NCBI GenBank assembly: GCA_964343605.1
Contig: CAYFKJ010000002.1
Coordinates: 372,001-436,000, forward strand
Reading direction: 5' to 3'
Source: CAYFKJ01 sp964343605
GTDB lineage: Bacteria; Pseudomonadota; Alphaproteobacteria; UBA2966
DNA: 64,000 nt
Positions within the stretch are counted from its first letter, which is position 1. Each line of letters opens with the position of its first letter. This document shows, piece after piece, positions 25,797-35,500 of the stretch. The translations under genes were made by a program, and so were the position numbers. The notes beneath the pieces are model-generated. The model worked only from the letters and a program-made list of their open reading frames with translations, had not been told where the DNA came from and made no database searches.

Positions 25797-27008
25797 CTAT
25801 TTTCCCGTGACGGCAGCAATTTTCGGTAGCATCAGAACCGATAGGAAAATCGCCCCGGCGGCTACGGCAAGGACGTCGAACAATACATCAAACCCCCAGT
25901 TTCCGTGCAGCCAGGCGATGAAGGGCACCGTTGTCGCCATCACTGAAAATGTGACGACATAGCGGATGGCGAAGATGCGGCTGCGCCATTCGCTGCGGGC
26001 GATGCGTCCGATCAATACGTCGTTGATCGGGATCTGGCCAAAGGCGGCCAGCATGAACGCCACAGCGACCGCGACCGACAAAAGACCGCCCACCTGGGCC
26101 ATGACGGCAAAGAAAACGACCTGCAGGGCGGCGACGCAGGCGAACACCGTTCGGATCGAATAGCGGTCCACGAGATAGCCCACCACAAGTTGGGCAAAAG
26201 CGGCCAGGGCGAAGACGAGAAAGGCGTACCAGCCGATGACCGTTGCGCTGCCGGCAATATCCGCTAACCGCTCGTCCAGCACCTTTGGCAGGGCGAACGT
26301 CGTGCTTTGAAACACCAGACCGCCCACCGCCGTTGAAAACAAAATGACTGCGAAGATCTTCTTGAGCGCCGGTTTCGCGGTGTTTGACTCCGATGGCGGA
26401 GTGCCGGGAGCCGGCGCGGTGGATTCCGCAGAGGTGGGTGCGTCTTGCCCCTTGGAAAGAAAAAGCAGGTAACCGCAGCCGGTGGCGACGGAAATGACCC
26501 CGGGCACAATGAAGGCGGCGCGCCAGCCCGCGGCGTCGATCAGAAATCCGGTGATCAGGGCGGCGCAGGCGACGCCCATATTGCCCCAAACGCCGTTGAT
26601 GGCCAGCGCCCGGCCCGTCTTGGTGCGGTTGTGTACCACCATGGCCAAGCCGACGGGATGGTAGATGGCGGCGAAGATCCCGATGGCGAGAAGGCCCGCG
26701 CCCATCGCAAATGGGCTGCCGGCCTGGCTGGTCAGGATGGCGCTGGCGCCGATGCCGAAGAAAAAGATGGCCATCATGCCCTCGCGGCTCCATTTGTCTG
26801 CAATCCAGCCCGCCGGCAGGGCGCAGACGCCAAAGGCGATGAAGCCCGGGGTGGCTACCGGGATCAAGGCGGCGTAGCTCATGCCCCATTCCTGCGCCAG
26901 CGCCAGGGCCGAAACGGTGGCGAAAATTAGGACGAAAAGATGGTCGAAAAAGTGCCCGATATTAAGGAAGGCGAAGTCGATTTGCTGTCGCGTCACGGTG
27001 TCCGACAC
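25797..27008 (-). CDS. MFS transporter (fosmidomycin-resistance-like branch)
   Basis: About 403 residues with 12 predicted membrane helices in two halves and a hydrophilic, Pro/Ser/Thr-rich loop in the middle (PAPGTPPSESN). The first helices read HFFDHLFVLIFATV and PAGWIADKWSR, and GIFAAIYHPVGLAM is characteristic of the Fsr-like branch of the major facilitator superfamily. The GTG at 27008 is a suggested start because the transmembrane domain follows about 15 residues later; an upstream ATG at 27140 would add a poorly conserved extension. It heads a unit with the aldolase and dehydrogenase, so it may import their substrate. Confidence 0.85.
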   Translation of the reverse strand: MSDTVTRQQIDFAFLNIGHFFDHLFVLIFATVSALALAQEWGMSYAALIPVATPGFIAFGVCALPAGWIADKWSREGMMAIFFFGIGASAILTSQAGSPFAMGAGLLAIGIFAAIYHPVGLAMVVHNRTKTGRALAINGVWGNMGVACAALITGFLIDAAGWRAAFIVPGVISVATGCGYLLFLSKGQDAPTSAESTAPAPGTPPSESNTAKPALKKIFAVILFSTAVGGLVFQSTTFALPKVLDERLADIAGSATVIGWYAFLVFALAAFAQLVVGYLVDRYSIRTVFACVAALQVVFFAVMAQVGGLLSVAVAVAFMLAAFGQIPINDVLIGRIARSEWRSRIFAIRYVVTFSVMATTVPFIAWLHGNWGFDVLFDVLAVAAGAIFLSVLMLPKIAAVTGK

Positions 27009-27303
27009 CCCCCCGATCCGAAGCGTGGCAGAAGGGCTGACCCTCCTAATGCCTTCACATGAAGGCACAAATTCAAGAAAGCGCAACCCAAATTGAATGG
27101 AAAAATTAATAAATATCAGGTGCAAGGTGGGAAAAATCACCTTATAAGAAACACCGATCCCGGTGAAACATCAGCCGAGGCGTACCAAGGCGGCGTGTAT
27201 ACGATCGGCGTGGCTACTCTCAGACTTTTCGACACCGGATTTTTGCGCAGCCGTGCATGGGGCGTGGTGCGCGCGTAAAAAGAAGACACTTGAAGGAGTA
27301 GTC
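27009..27303 (+). promoter_or_regulatory. Promoter and long 5' UTR of the cold-shock gene
   Basis: A -10-like TATAAG lies at 27143-27148. The dyad AAGGTG-N8-CACCTT (27124-27143) touches it, and a hairpin CACCG-ATCC-CGGTG (27152-27165) follows at the likely transcript start. That leaves an about 150-nt untranslated leader before the cold-shock start codon, as is common for cspA-type mRNAs whose leader structure changes with temperature. The temperature link is inference. Confidence 0.45.
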
Positions 27304-27513
27304 ATGGCTACGGGAACCGTAAAATGGTTCAACCCCACGAAGGGGTTTGGGTTTATTGAGCCGGACGAGGGCGGCAAAGATGCTTTCGTGCATATCTCGG
27401 CAGTAGAGCGTGCAGGCCTTCCCGGTTTGCGTGAGGGACAGAAGATTCAGTTTGAGTTGGTACCCGGCCGCGACGGTCGCGAATCAGCCGACAATTTGGT
27501 CGCGATTGACTAA
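27304..27513 (+). CDS. Cold-shock domain protein
   Basis: A 69-residue CspA-family protein, the usual length. It carries RNP1 (KGFGFIEP) and RNP2 (DAFVHIS) motifs that bind single-stranded RNA or DNA, and starts MATGTVKWFNPTKG. GAAGGAG lies 6-7 nt upstream of the ATG. Such proteins act as RNA chaperones in the cytoplasm. It stands alone, divergent from the MFS gene and convergent with the next gene. Confidence 0.97.
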   Translation: MATGTVKWFNPTKGFGFIEPDEGGKDAFVHISAVERAGLPGLREGQKIQFELVPGRDGRESADNLVAID

Positions 27514-27527
27514 TTAACTTTCCTTGC

Positions 27528-27569
27528 CCCGGAGCGGTTGCGTTCTTATTGAACTCATTCCGTTCCGGG
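27528..27569. terminator. Possible bidirectional terminator dyad
   Basis: CCCGGAGCGG (27528-27537) pairs with CCGTTCCGGG (27560-27569) with one G-T wobble and a 22-nt loop, between the convergent cold-shock gene and the next gene, and overlapping the latter's last codons. There is no clear T-run, so intrinsic termination is doubtful. Confidence 0.35.
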
Positions 27570-28199
27570 ACTCGGATCGGCGCTACTGTGTAACGTCGGA
27601 GTGTACCCGGCGCTTAGTGTTGCCACGGTGCTCCGGGGCGTCAAAACCGTGACTGTGCCCGAATTGGGACGCTTGGTGGCGTCCGCATAGCCCGAGTTCG
27701 TCCAACCCGCCAGGCGATCGGCGACAATCACCCTCGGCGTGGCGGCGTCATCGTCCAGACAAACGAACGTACCGTCGGGCAATCCGGCGATTTCCGCCCG
27801 ATGCGTAATCTGCCGCCGTGTCCGGCTTTTCACGCGCTGACCGTGCAGCTCCTTGTCCATGTCGCCGGCAGAGGGTAATGCCCCGCCGTGTGCTGCCGCC
27901 CAGGCGGCTCTGAAGTCGTTGTAATCGGCGCGGCGGCACTCCGCGCAGGGACGATGGCCGGCCGCCAGTGCAACGGCCTCGTCCAGGAAGAACAATTCCG
28001 TATAATTGCCGGGCGTCATGACGTTTCGCTGCCGTTGCTTGAACTCGGTTCGGCAGATAATCCAGTGAGGGTGCCGCCAGCGTGCGGCGCCAAGGGTTTT
28101 ACCGCCGCCGTGAAGAATGCCGCGGTTGCCCATGAACATACCTCTCGCCATATCGGCAACGATCTCGGAAAAAGGTGTCACCCGGTTCTGCAGCGGCAT
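27555..28199 (-). CDS. Conserved hypothetical protein with CAEC motif
   Basis: A 214-residue protein. Its first two thirds resemble a conserved bacterial family of unknown function that begins MPLQNRVTPFSEIVAD and contains MGNRGILH, WIICRTEF, MTPGNYTELFFLDEAVALAAGHRPCAECRR. The three cysteines (CRTEF and CAEC) resemble a treble-clef or Ada-like metal site, but metal binding has not been shown by the sequence alone. The C-terminal 60 residues are Thr/Ser-rich and probably variable. It stands alone between the cold-shock gene and the hybrid kinase. Confidence 0.78.
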   Translation of the reverse strand: MPLQNRVTPFSEIVADMARGMFMGNRGILHGGGKTLGAARWRHPHWIICRTEFKQRQRNVMTPGNYTELFFLDEAVALAAGHRPCAECRRADYNDFRAAWAAAHGGALPSAGDMDKELHGQRVKSRTRRQITHRAEIAGLPDGTFVCLDDDAATPRVIVADRLAGWTNSGYADATKRPNSGTVTVLTPRSTVATLSAGYTPTLHSSADPSPGTE

Positions 28200-28225
28200 G
28201 GGCCGAACATATCACTGAAAATTCG

Positions 28226-30850
28226 TCAAACCTGACCCGGCGCTTCCTGATCGAATATCTCGCGCAGCATCAAGGACAGTTCACGTTTGCTGTATGGTTT
28301 CTGAATCAATCGGACCTTGCCGAGTTTTACAGTGTCGTCCTCGTAGGCGTCTTCATTGTACCCGGACGTCAACAACACCTTCACGTCATTCTTCCTGTCT
28401 ATCGCCTTGCGTGCCAGATCAAACCCGCTCACGTTGCCGGGCATGACGACATCCGAAAAAATTAAATCGATGTGCTGGCCGCCATCCATAATGCGCTCCC
28501 CCGCCGCACCGTCCTCAGCTTCGAGGACGCGATAGCCAAGCGTCGTTAAGCCGTGGACAACGGTTTGGCGTACATCCTCGTCATCTTCAACGACAAGAAT
28601 TGTTTCCGTACCGCCGGCATAAAGGCGACGGTCGGACTTTTCCAGGATTCGTGAAACCGGCCGTTCGGAATCTCTCGAGGCGCGCGGCAGGAACAGCGAA
28701 ACCGTCGTGCCTTCCGCCGGACGGCTGCTGATTTTGGCAAATCCGTCGGATTGTTTGGCGTAGCCGTAGACCATGCTGAGGCCCAACCCGGTGCCCTTGC
28801 CGACGCCCTTGGTGGTGTAGAACGGCTCAAAGGCATGTTCACGCGTTTCGTCGCTCATGCCGTGCCCGCTATCCCGGACATAAACCTCGACGTAGTCGCC
28901 GGGTTCGACTTCGAACTGCTCGGCTTCTTCCACCTCGAGTGAATAATTCGAGGCGCCAATCGTAATTTCACCGCCGTCGGGCATGGCGTCCCGGGCGTTG
29001 AGAGCCAAATTGAGCAACGATGCATCCAGTTGGCCCGAGTCGGCATAGACGGTCCAGAGATCTGTGTCCGCATCAGCGATGACGGGGTGCGTCTCGCCCA
29101 GCGTTCGGCCCAGCACGGAACAGGATTCAGCCAGCCGGGCGTCGACCTCCAACAGGGAAGGCGCCAGGGATTGTTTGCGCGAGAAAGCCAGCAGGCGGCG
29201 CGTCGTGTCCGCCCCCCGCATGGTCGCTTTCCAGGCAGACCTGAGGGCTTGCTTGTTGCCCTCGTCGAGAGTCTTGACCGCATCTTCGATGAACTCGAGA
29301 TTGCCGGCGATGACCATGAGCAGATTGTTGAATTCGTGCGCCACGCCGCCAGTCAGTTGGCCGAGGGATTCGAAGTGCTGAGCCCGACGCAGGCGCTCTT
29401 CGTTGGTTTTCAGTTCCTGGATATCGATGACGGTTTGCACCGTACTGCCGTCACGCAGTTTCTGCTCCTGGATGCGGTACCAGTTTCCGTCGCGCATGGC
29501 CTCCATAGTGCCGACGGGATTGCGATGGTAGGCGAGTCGTTTTTCGTACCAGTCCCGGGGCGTATCGACATTGTCGGGGGTGATACCGTGCCTGAATTGT
29601 GAGGAGAGCCAAGCCTCGAATTTTACGCCGGGTACCAGTTCGATCGCGGCAGGCCCTGCCAACTCCCGGTAAAAGTCGTTGCAGAGAACAAAGACGTCGT
29701 CCTCATCCCACAGCGCAATGCCTTCGGTGAGGTTTTCCAGTGCAAACAGGAATCGTTCGTGGGCGATTTGGGCCTCGACCTCCGCCGTTACGTCCGTGCC
29801 TGTGCCGCGATAGCCCTGGTACTCGCCCATTTCGTCGAATTTCGGCGTGCCCGAGAGGTCGAACGTTTTCAGAACGCCGTTGCCCAAGTCCCACTGCACG
29901 CGATGGCGTGAATAGCTCTCCCGATTCTTCAGCGCTTCGGCATGGTCCCGATGTTTGTCGACGTTCTTCTTTTCGCCTTCTGACAGGTACTTTTCATTGA
30001 ATTCTTCAATCGACGTTCCGAGAAGTGTTTCAGCACCCAGTCCGACGACCCGGTCGGCTTGGTCGGAAAAGAAGATGAACCGCTGATCGGCGTCGGTTTC
30101 CCACATCCAATCCGATCCCATCTCGGCAAAATCTCGGAAACGCGCCTCGCTCACAAGGTTGGCGCGGGTTGCTGAAATGAGGTTCGACCTCATGTCTTCC
30201 ATGGCTTGGGCGAGTTCATCGATTTCATCTTCCCCGCCGGATCCGAATTTGGTTCTGGAAAGCACCAGCGGCGTGTCGAGGTTGTCGGCACGCAGACGGC
30301 TAGCGAAGTTCGTGAGAGAACCCAGGGGTTGGGTTACCAGCAGGCGGAAAAGCAAATAAATGAAAATCGCTATGAAGAACGTGTTGACTGCGTTGGTTGT
30401 CAGTGTGATGAAAATCCGGTCTTTCAACCGCTCTCTGGCACCGTTGGACGAGGCGATGAGCAAAAGCTCGCCGATTTCATATTTTTTGTTCTCGTACTGG
30501 TAGACGAGCTTCAGAGTTCTCTCGATGGGATTTTCTTTGGGCCGCACCCCGCTTTCAATGGGCGCCAGTCCCGTAACGACGATGACGGCGTATTCGATGT
30601 CGGGTAGTCGTTGTATGCCTTCGACGTCCGACTTCAACCGGACGGCATCAAGCGCCCAGGCGGAGGTGGAAAGGCTTTCGCTGTAGCTGGTTTCGATTTG
30701 TTCGAGACGTTCGCCGACCATCTCAATGTCGGTTCGAAATTCACGATAGAGCTGGCCTGCTGTCGTGATCAGCGTTACCGCAAGGCTGAACACAACGATC
30801 AGAATGAGCAGTTTGCGCGCCAGTGGGCGAGGTGTGAAGTTCGTTTTCAT
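28226..30850 (-). CDS. Membrane hybrid histidine kinase (PAS, HisKA, HATPase, REC)
   Basis: An 874-residue sensor kinase. TM1 is at about 13-30 and TM2 about 150-172, enclosing a periplasmic sensor of about 115 residues; a HAMP-like linker follows (LVTQPLGSLTNF). PAS domains lie at about 240-360 and 365-480 (ALENLTEGIALWDED). The H-box is GGVAHEFNNLLMVIAG, the ATP site DSGHGMSDETRE and GKGTGLGLSMVYG, and the receiver aspartate is in LIFSDVVMPG. The sensor part resembles that of the kinase at 32574. It is encoded alone; no dedicated regulator follows. Confidence 0.92.
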   Translation of the reverse strand: MKTNFTPRPLARKLLILIVVFSLAVTLITTAGQLYREFRTDIEMVGERLEQIETSYSESLSTSAWALDAVRLKSDVEGIQRLPDIEYAVIVVTGLAPIESGVRPKENPIERTLKLVYQYENKKYEIGELLLIASSNGARERLKDRIFITLTTNAVNTFFIAIFIYLLFRLLVTQPLGSLTNFASRLRADNLDTPLVLSRTKFGSGGEDEIDELAQAMEDMRSNLISATRANLVSEARFRDFAEMGSDWMWETDADQRFIFFSDQADRVVGLGAETLLGTSIEEFNEKYLSEGEKKNVDKHRDHAEALKNRESYSRHRVQWDLGNGVLKTFDLSGTPKFDEMGEYQGYRGTGTDVTAEVEAQIAHERFLFALENLTEGIALWDEDDVFVLCNDFYRELAGPAAIELVPGVKFEAWLSSQFRHGITPDNVDTPRDWYEKRLAYHRNPVGTMEAMRDGNWYRIQEQKLRDGSTVQTVIDIQELKTNEERLRRAQHFESLGQLTGGVAHEFNNLLMVIAGNLEFIEDAVKTLDEGNKQALRSAWKATMRGADTTRRLLAFSRKQSLAPSLLEVDARLAESCSVLGRTLGETHPVIADADTDLWTVYADSGQLDASLLNLALNARDAMPDGGEITIGASNYSLEVEEAEQFEVEPGDYVEVYVRDSGHGMSDETREHAFEPFYTTKGVGKGTGLGLSMVYGYAKQSDGFAKISSRPAEGTTVSLFLPRASRDSERPVSRILEKSDRRLYAGGTETILVVEDDEDVRQTVVHGLTTLGYRVLEAEDGAAGERIMDGGQHIDLIFSDVVMPGNVSGFDLARKAIDRKNDVKVLLTSGYNEDAYEDDTVKLGKVRLIQKPYSKRELSLMLREIFDQEAPGQV

Positions 30851-31083
30851 AACGCGCGTTCCGAACTTTCCAATCGTCGGGACGTGCTCTGTGATAACTG
30901 TCGGGCGTGGTGCGGATACATCATCCGGACAAGTTTAATGCCCGAGTACGGAGCTTTTCCCTCGGTTCAACGGCCGCCCCCACTGCCACGGCATTTTACT
31001 AGTTACTAAAGTATAGTGTCTTTATCACCCACAATTTATGCGGCAATCCACCGCACAACCAGCATCAAGCGCGGATTTACACC

Positions 31084-32211
31084 ATGGCATTCATCAACTA
31101 CTTGACCAAAATACATTTGTCGTTGGGAGCGATCGAAGAACTATCTCACGAAATGGCCGGCCTTGGCATGACGCAGGCTCTTGTGGTGACGGACAAGGGA
31201 ATTCGTACGGCCGGTATCCTGGAGTACGTACTCAATCAGATCGCCGGCGACGCCGTCGTATTCGATGGGACCCCGGCCAATCCGACAGAGACCGCCGTAA
31301 ACGACGCGCTTGCCGTCTATCGCGACAATGGCTGCGATGGATTGATTGCCTTGGGTGGCGGATCTTCGATCGATCTGGCCAAAGGTGTCGGTCTCCTGGC
31401 GAGCCACGAGGGTCCGCTGGAACAGTACGCCTTGATCCTGGGGGGCCTGGAAAAAATCAAGCCGACCGTGGCGCCTCTCATCGCAATTCCGACAACGGCG
31501 GGAACCGGCAGCGAGGTGGGCAGAGGTGCGCTGATTACCCTGAATGACGGCCGCAAACTGGGTTTCATCGCCCCGCCGATGATCCCGGACGTCGCCATCT
31601 GTGATCCCGCCTTGACCGTTGGGCTGCCGCCCTTGTTGACCGCGGCCACCGGTATGGATGCCCTGACGCATTGCATCGAAACGTACCTGTCGCCCCGCGA
31701 CAACCCGACCGCCGACGCCATCGCCCTCGACGGCGCGGGCCGGGCCTGGAACTGGATCGAACGCGCAACGCAAATAGGGGGCGATCTGGAGGCCCGCCGC
31801 CAGATGATGGTGGCGTCGCTGCACGGTGGTCTGACGTTTCAAAAAGGGCTCGGCGCCGTTCACGCCATGTCCCATCCGCTCGGCGGTTTGAAATCCCCGG
31901 CTCTTCACCACGGCACTCTGAATGCCGTTATCCTGCCCGCCGTACTGCGTTTTAACCGGGATCATGTCGGTGACAAGCTTGAACGGCTCACCGAGCGGCT
32001 TGGAATGGCGGAGGGAGCTGATCTCGCCCAAGAAATTGAAGGTTTGAACCGACGGCTTGGGCTGCCGGCCAATCTCCGTGAGATGGGAGTCGAAGCCACG
32101 GTCCTGCCGGCAATGATCAAGGGCGCCGTTGCTGATCACAGTTCGGCAACCAATCCCCGTCCAGCGGATGCCGAGGATTACGCCTCTCTGTTTGACGAAG
32201 CGATGGGGTGA
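31084..32211 (+). CDS. Iron-containing alcohol dehydrogenase
   Basis: A 375-residue group III (Fe-dependent) alcohol dehydrogenase, usual length. The NAD-binding segment is GGGSSIDLAKGVGLLA; PTTAGTGSEVG and the metal ligands of GMDALTHCIE (Asp and His), HAMSHPLGG and HHGTLNAV are intact. The family oxidises primary alcohols or reduces aldehydes and semialdehydes. It is a single gene after a 233-base spacer with a possible promoter (TATAGT at about 31012) and is followed by a signalling operon. The substrate is unknown. Confidence 0.92.
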   Translation: MAFINYLTKIHLSLGAIEELSHEMAGLGMTQALVVTDKGIRTAGILEYVLNQIAGDAVVFDGTPANPTETAVNDALAVYRDNGCDGLIALGGGSSIDLAKGVGLLASHEGPLEQYALILGGLEKIKPTVAPLIAIPTTAGTGSEVGRGALITLNDGRKLGFIAPPMIPDVAICDPALTVGLPPLLTAATGMDALTHCIETYLSPRDNPTADAIALDGAGRAWNWIERATQIGGDLEARRQMMVASLHGGLTFQKGLGAVHAMSHPLGGLKSPALHHGTLNAVILPAVLRFNRDHVGDKLERLTERLGMAEGADLAQEIEGLNRRLGLPANLREMGVEATVLPAMIKGAVADHSSATNPRPADAEDYASLFDEAMG

Positions 32212-32448
32212 ACGCGGCCGCAGGCCTCTCAGGTCGGCGATCAGACGATCAGCGATGCCGTTAAAGTTGCCCGGGTCATGGCGGCCATCCCCTAGTTCGC
32301 AACGGATTTCGATACATATTGCTCCATGCCTGTGAAAATTTTGCTGAATTGGAGCGAAAACGCGGTGCATTGCACTCAATTGAGCCAAACGGCACAATAT
32401 GGAGCGCAAATCATAACTTGCTTGTGGAATGATCCATTCAGGAGGGGC
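32212..32448 (+). other. Spacer upstream of the phosphorelay operon
   Basis: This stretch holds no convincing gene. A perfect palindrome CTCAATTGAG lies at 32375-32384. The sequence turns AT-rich from about 32290, where a promoter for the downstream operon is likely, but no clear -35/-10 pair with good spacing could be fixed. Confidence 0.4.
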
Positions 32449-32583
32449 ATGAATATCATTCTAAATCCGGCCTGTAGGGCGGCGTTCCGCCATACGCGGT
32501 TGCGATGCGTGGGAAGTCTAGTGTGCATCCGTGCCGGATGCGCATCGGATGGTCGTGCCGGGAGCCTGATTAAATGGCGGTAA
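32449..32583 (+). CDS. Candidate small ORF overlapping the hybrid-kinase start
   Basis: A 44-codon frame with ATG at 32449 preceded by AGGAGG three bases upstream, one of the best ribosome-binding sites in the window. The peptide is basic and has four cysteines (NPACRAAF, LRCVGSL, VCIRAGC) and ends IKWR. Its stop (32581-32583) lies 10 bases inside the kinase gene, so translation would be coupled to the kinase. Two perfect hairpins lie within it: GGCGG-CGTT-CCGCC (32478-32491) and GCATCCG-TGC-CGGATGC (32525-32541). Whether it is a leader peptide, a real small protein or chance is open. Confidence 0.45.
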   Translation: MNIILNPACRAAFRHTRLRCVGSLVCIRAGCASDGRAGSLIKWR

Positions 32584-35500
32584 AGGCCATCATCCCCAAA
32601 TCTTTGACCGCCAAGTTGCTGCGGCTATACCTACCATTAGTGTCATTGAGCCTACTGATTTTGTTTGCCGTTCTCGAGGTGCGCTACTACTCGTCGCAGC
32701 GGGCTGAATTGCTGAAGACCGTGGATGAAATCGTCGCCGTGCAGAGCTCCGCCTTCGCGCTGGCGGTTTGGGAGTACGACGACAACCAGATCGAAGCCCT
32801 GCTGGCCGACATGGAGGAACTGCCGCAGATTACCAGCGTAGCGGTTTACGATGGGGCCAAGGAACTGCTCGGCAGCATCGGCGATATCGAGGCACAGCCC
32901 GAATCACCGGACATGCGCCAAAGCGAAACGCTTACCTACCGCGCCGACAATTTGTCGGAAGACGTGGGCCAAATCGTCGTCACCGCCCACAGCCGCATGA
33001 TTTGGCGGGATTTGCAGGGACGGCTTCTGCTCGACGCCGTGATCCTGCTGGTGATGGGAACAACGCTGTTCGGCGTGACGCTGTTTGCCACGCGCGTTGT
33101 CATCGGCCGTCCGTTGGAGCGTTTGCGCACCGCCATTGAAAGGACGAAGGCGGACGACGTGTTCGAGCGTGTCGAATGGGAAAGCGCGGACGAACTCGGC
33201 CAGGTCGTTCAGGCCTACAACGAGATGCAGGACAAGCGCGCCGTCGCCGAAAAGGAACTCAAAACCTACCAGGACCAGCTTGAGTATCTGGCCGAATTCA
33301 GGGCTCAGAAGCTGACGGCGGCGTCCCAGCAGCTTACCGTCGCGCTGGACAACATGCGGGATGCCATGTTCGTGGTCGACGGCGAGCAGAATTTCCTGAT
33401 GTTCAATCGACGCTACCTCGAGCTGTTCAACATACCCGAGGGAACGATCGAAATCGGCACGCCGTTCGTTGATGTGGTGCGGTTCCATGCCGAGCACGGC
33501 AACTATGGTCCCGGGACGGTGGAGGAACACGTCGAAAAGCGCCTGGCCGAGATTTCGTCCGAAGAGGAACGGAATTTCGAGGCTCAACTTCCCGACGGGC
33601 GCTGCCTCGAAATCCGGCAGTCGCCGACGGATCAGGGCGGCGTCATCGTCGTGGCGTCCGACGTCACGACGCGCAAGCAGGCCGAGGACGAATTGCTTGC
33701 CGCCCACAACCAGACCGCTGCGAAGGAGCAACAGCTTTCAACTGCGCTCACCAGCATGACGGGCGGGTTGTTCATGGTCGATCGGGATTTGAATTTCCAG
33801 GTGTTTAGCGATCAGTACGCCAAATATTACGATCTGCCGCCCGATATGCTTCAAGTCGGCGATTCGCTGATCGACGTTATCCGATTACGGGCGGAGCGGG
33901 GCGACTACGGACCGGGCGACCCTGAGAAGCAGATTGTCGCACGGACGAAACTCTATGAGGAGGAGATCCAGCCGACGGAGGCCATTGAGGACCGCGTCGG
34001 CGATCGCGTCATCGAAACCTTTCGCCGGCGCAACAGCGACGGCAGCATCGTTGTCGTGTTCAACGACATAACCGAGCGCAAGCAGGCCCAGAACGAATTG
34101 CTGATCGCCAAGGAAACAGCGGAATCCGCGACCCGCGCGAAGTCTTCCTTTTTGGCGGCCATGAGCCACGAAATCCGTACGCCCATGAACGGGGTTGTCG
34201 GCATGATCGATCTCCTCTGGGAGGGTGAACTCCAGCCGGACCAGCGCAAAATGCTGGGGACGATCCGCGATTCCGCGTTCTCGTTGCTGCAGATCATCAA
34301 CGACATTCTCGATTTCTCGAAAATCGAGGCAGGAAAACTCGATCTCGAGATCATTCCCGTATCGCTCCGGGATATCGTCGAAGGCGTGGCGGAAACGCTG
34401 TCGCCCAATATTGTGGACAAGAACCTGCGATTGCGAATTTTCATCGACCCGGCGATCCCGGCGCGTCTCATGGCCGATCAGGTCCGGCTGAGGCAAATCC
34501 TGTTCAATCTCACGGGCAACGCAGTTAAGTTCACCAGCGGCGATGAGGACAATCCCGGGGAAGTCTTGATTGGGGCGCATTGCGCAGGCGAGGCCGCCGA
34601 GGGCAAACTTGCCGTCCGTTTCGACATCAGCGATTCCGGCATCGGCATGTCGGAAGAAGCCGTGGCGCAACTTTTTCAGCCGTTCACACAGGCTGAGAGC
34701 TCGACGACCAGGCGCTTCGGCGGAACCGGTCTAGGCCTTTCCATCTGCAAGAACCTGACCGACATCATGGGCGGAACGATCGATGTCACAAGTCGTGAAG
34801 GTGCCGGCTCGACGTTCTCCGTAACGTTGCCGCTGGATGTGGCCGACGGAGAGCCGATCGAGGTTGACGAACCCGATTTGGATGGTTTGAAAATCGTCGT
34901 TGCCGCCAAGGAGGGAAAGGGACGGGACTTCATCGAAGCCTACCTGGCCTCTCGAAATGCGGAGTCTTCACGGCAGGAGGAACTCGCCGGTCTGCCGGAC
35001 GGCATGTTTGGCGGGTCTGAGTCGGATGTGGCGCCCGACATTGTCGTATTTGCTTCGGTTTGGTCGGCTGAAGAGGTTGAACGTGCCATGGAGGCCGTCC
35101 GAGAGGCTGCACCCAACGGCGATATCCGCTTTGTGATTTTAACCCGAGACCGAACCCGAAAGCTGGGCTTGATTCCCCCTGACATGATTGTGGTTGCGGA
35201 TGATCCATTGCGCAGATCCTCCTTTCTCCGCGGTGTGGCGATGGCGGCTGGACGGGCCAGCCCGGATGTGGACGATCGGGATACCGGAACGGTTGAAGCC
35301 GTCCGCGAAGCGCCGACGGTGGCGGAAGCCGAGGCGCGCGGCGAGCTTATCCTCATCGCCGAGGATAATTTGACCAACCAGGACGTCATCAGCCGGCAGC
35401 TCAAGCTCCTCGGATACACGGCCGAGATCGCGGATGATGGGCAGCAGGGGCTAGCCGCTTGGCAGTCCGGCCGGTTCGGCCTGATCCTGACGGACTGCCA

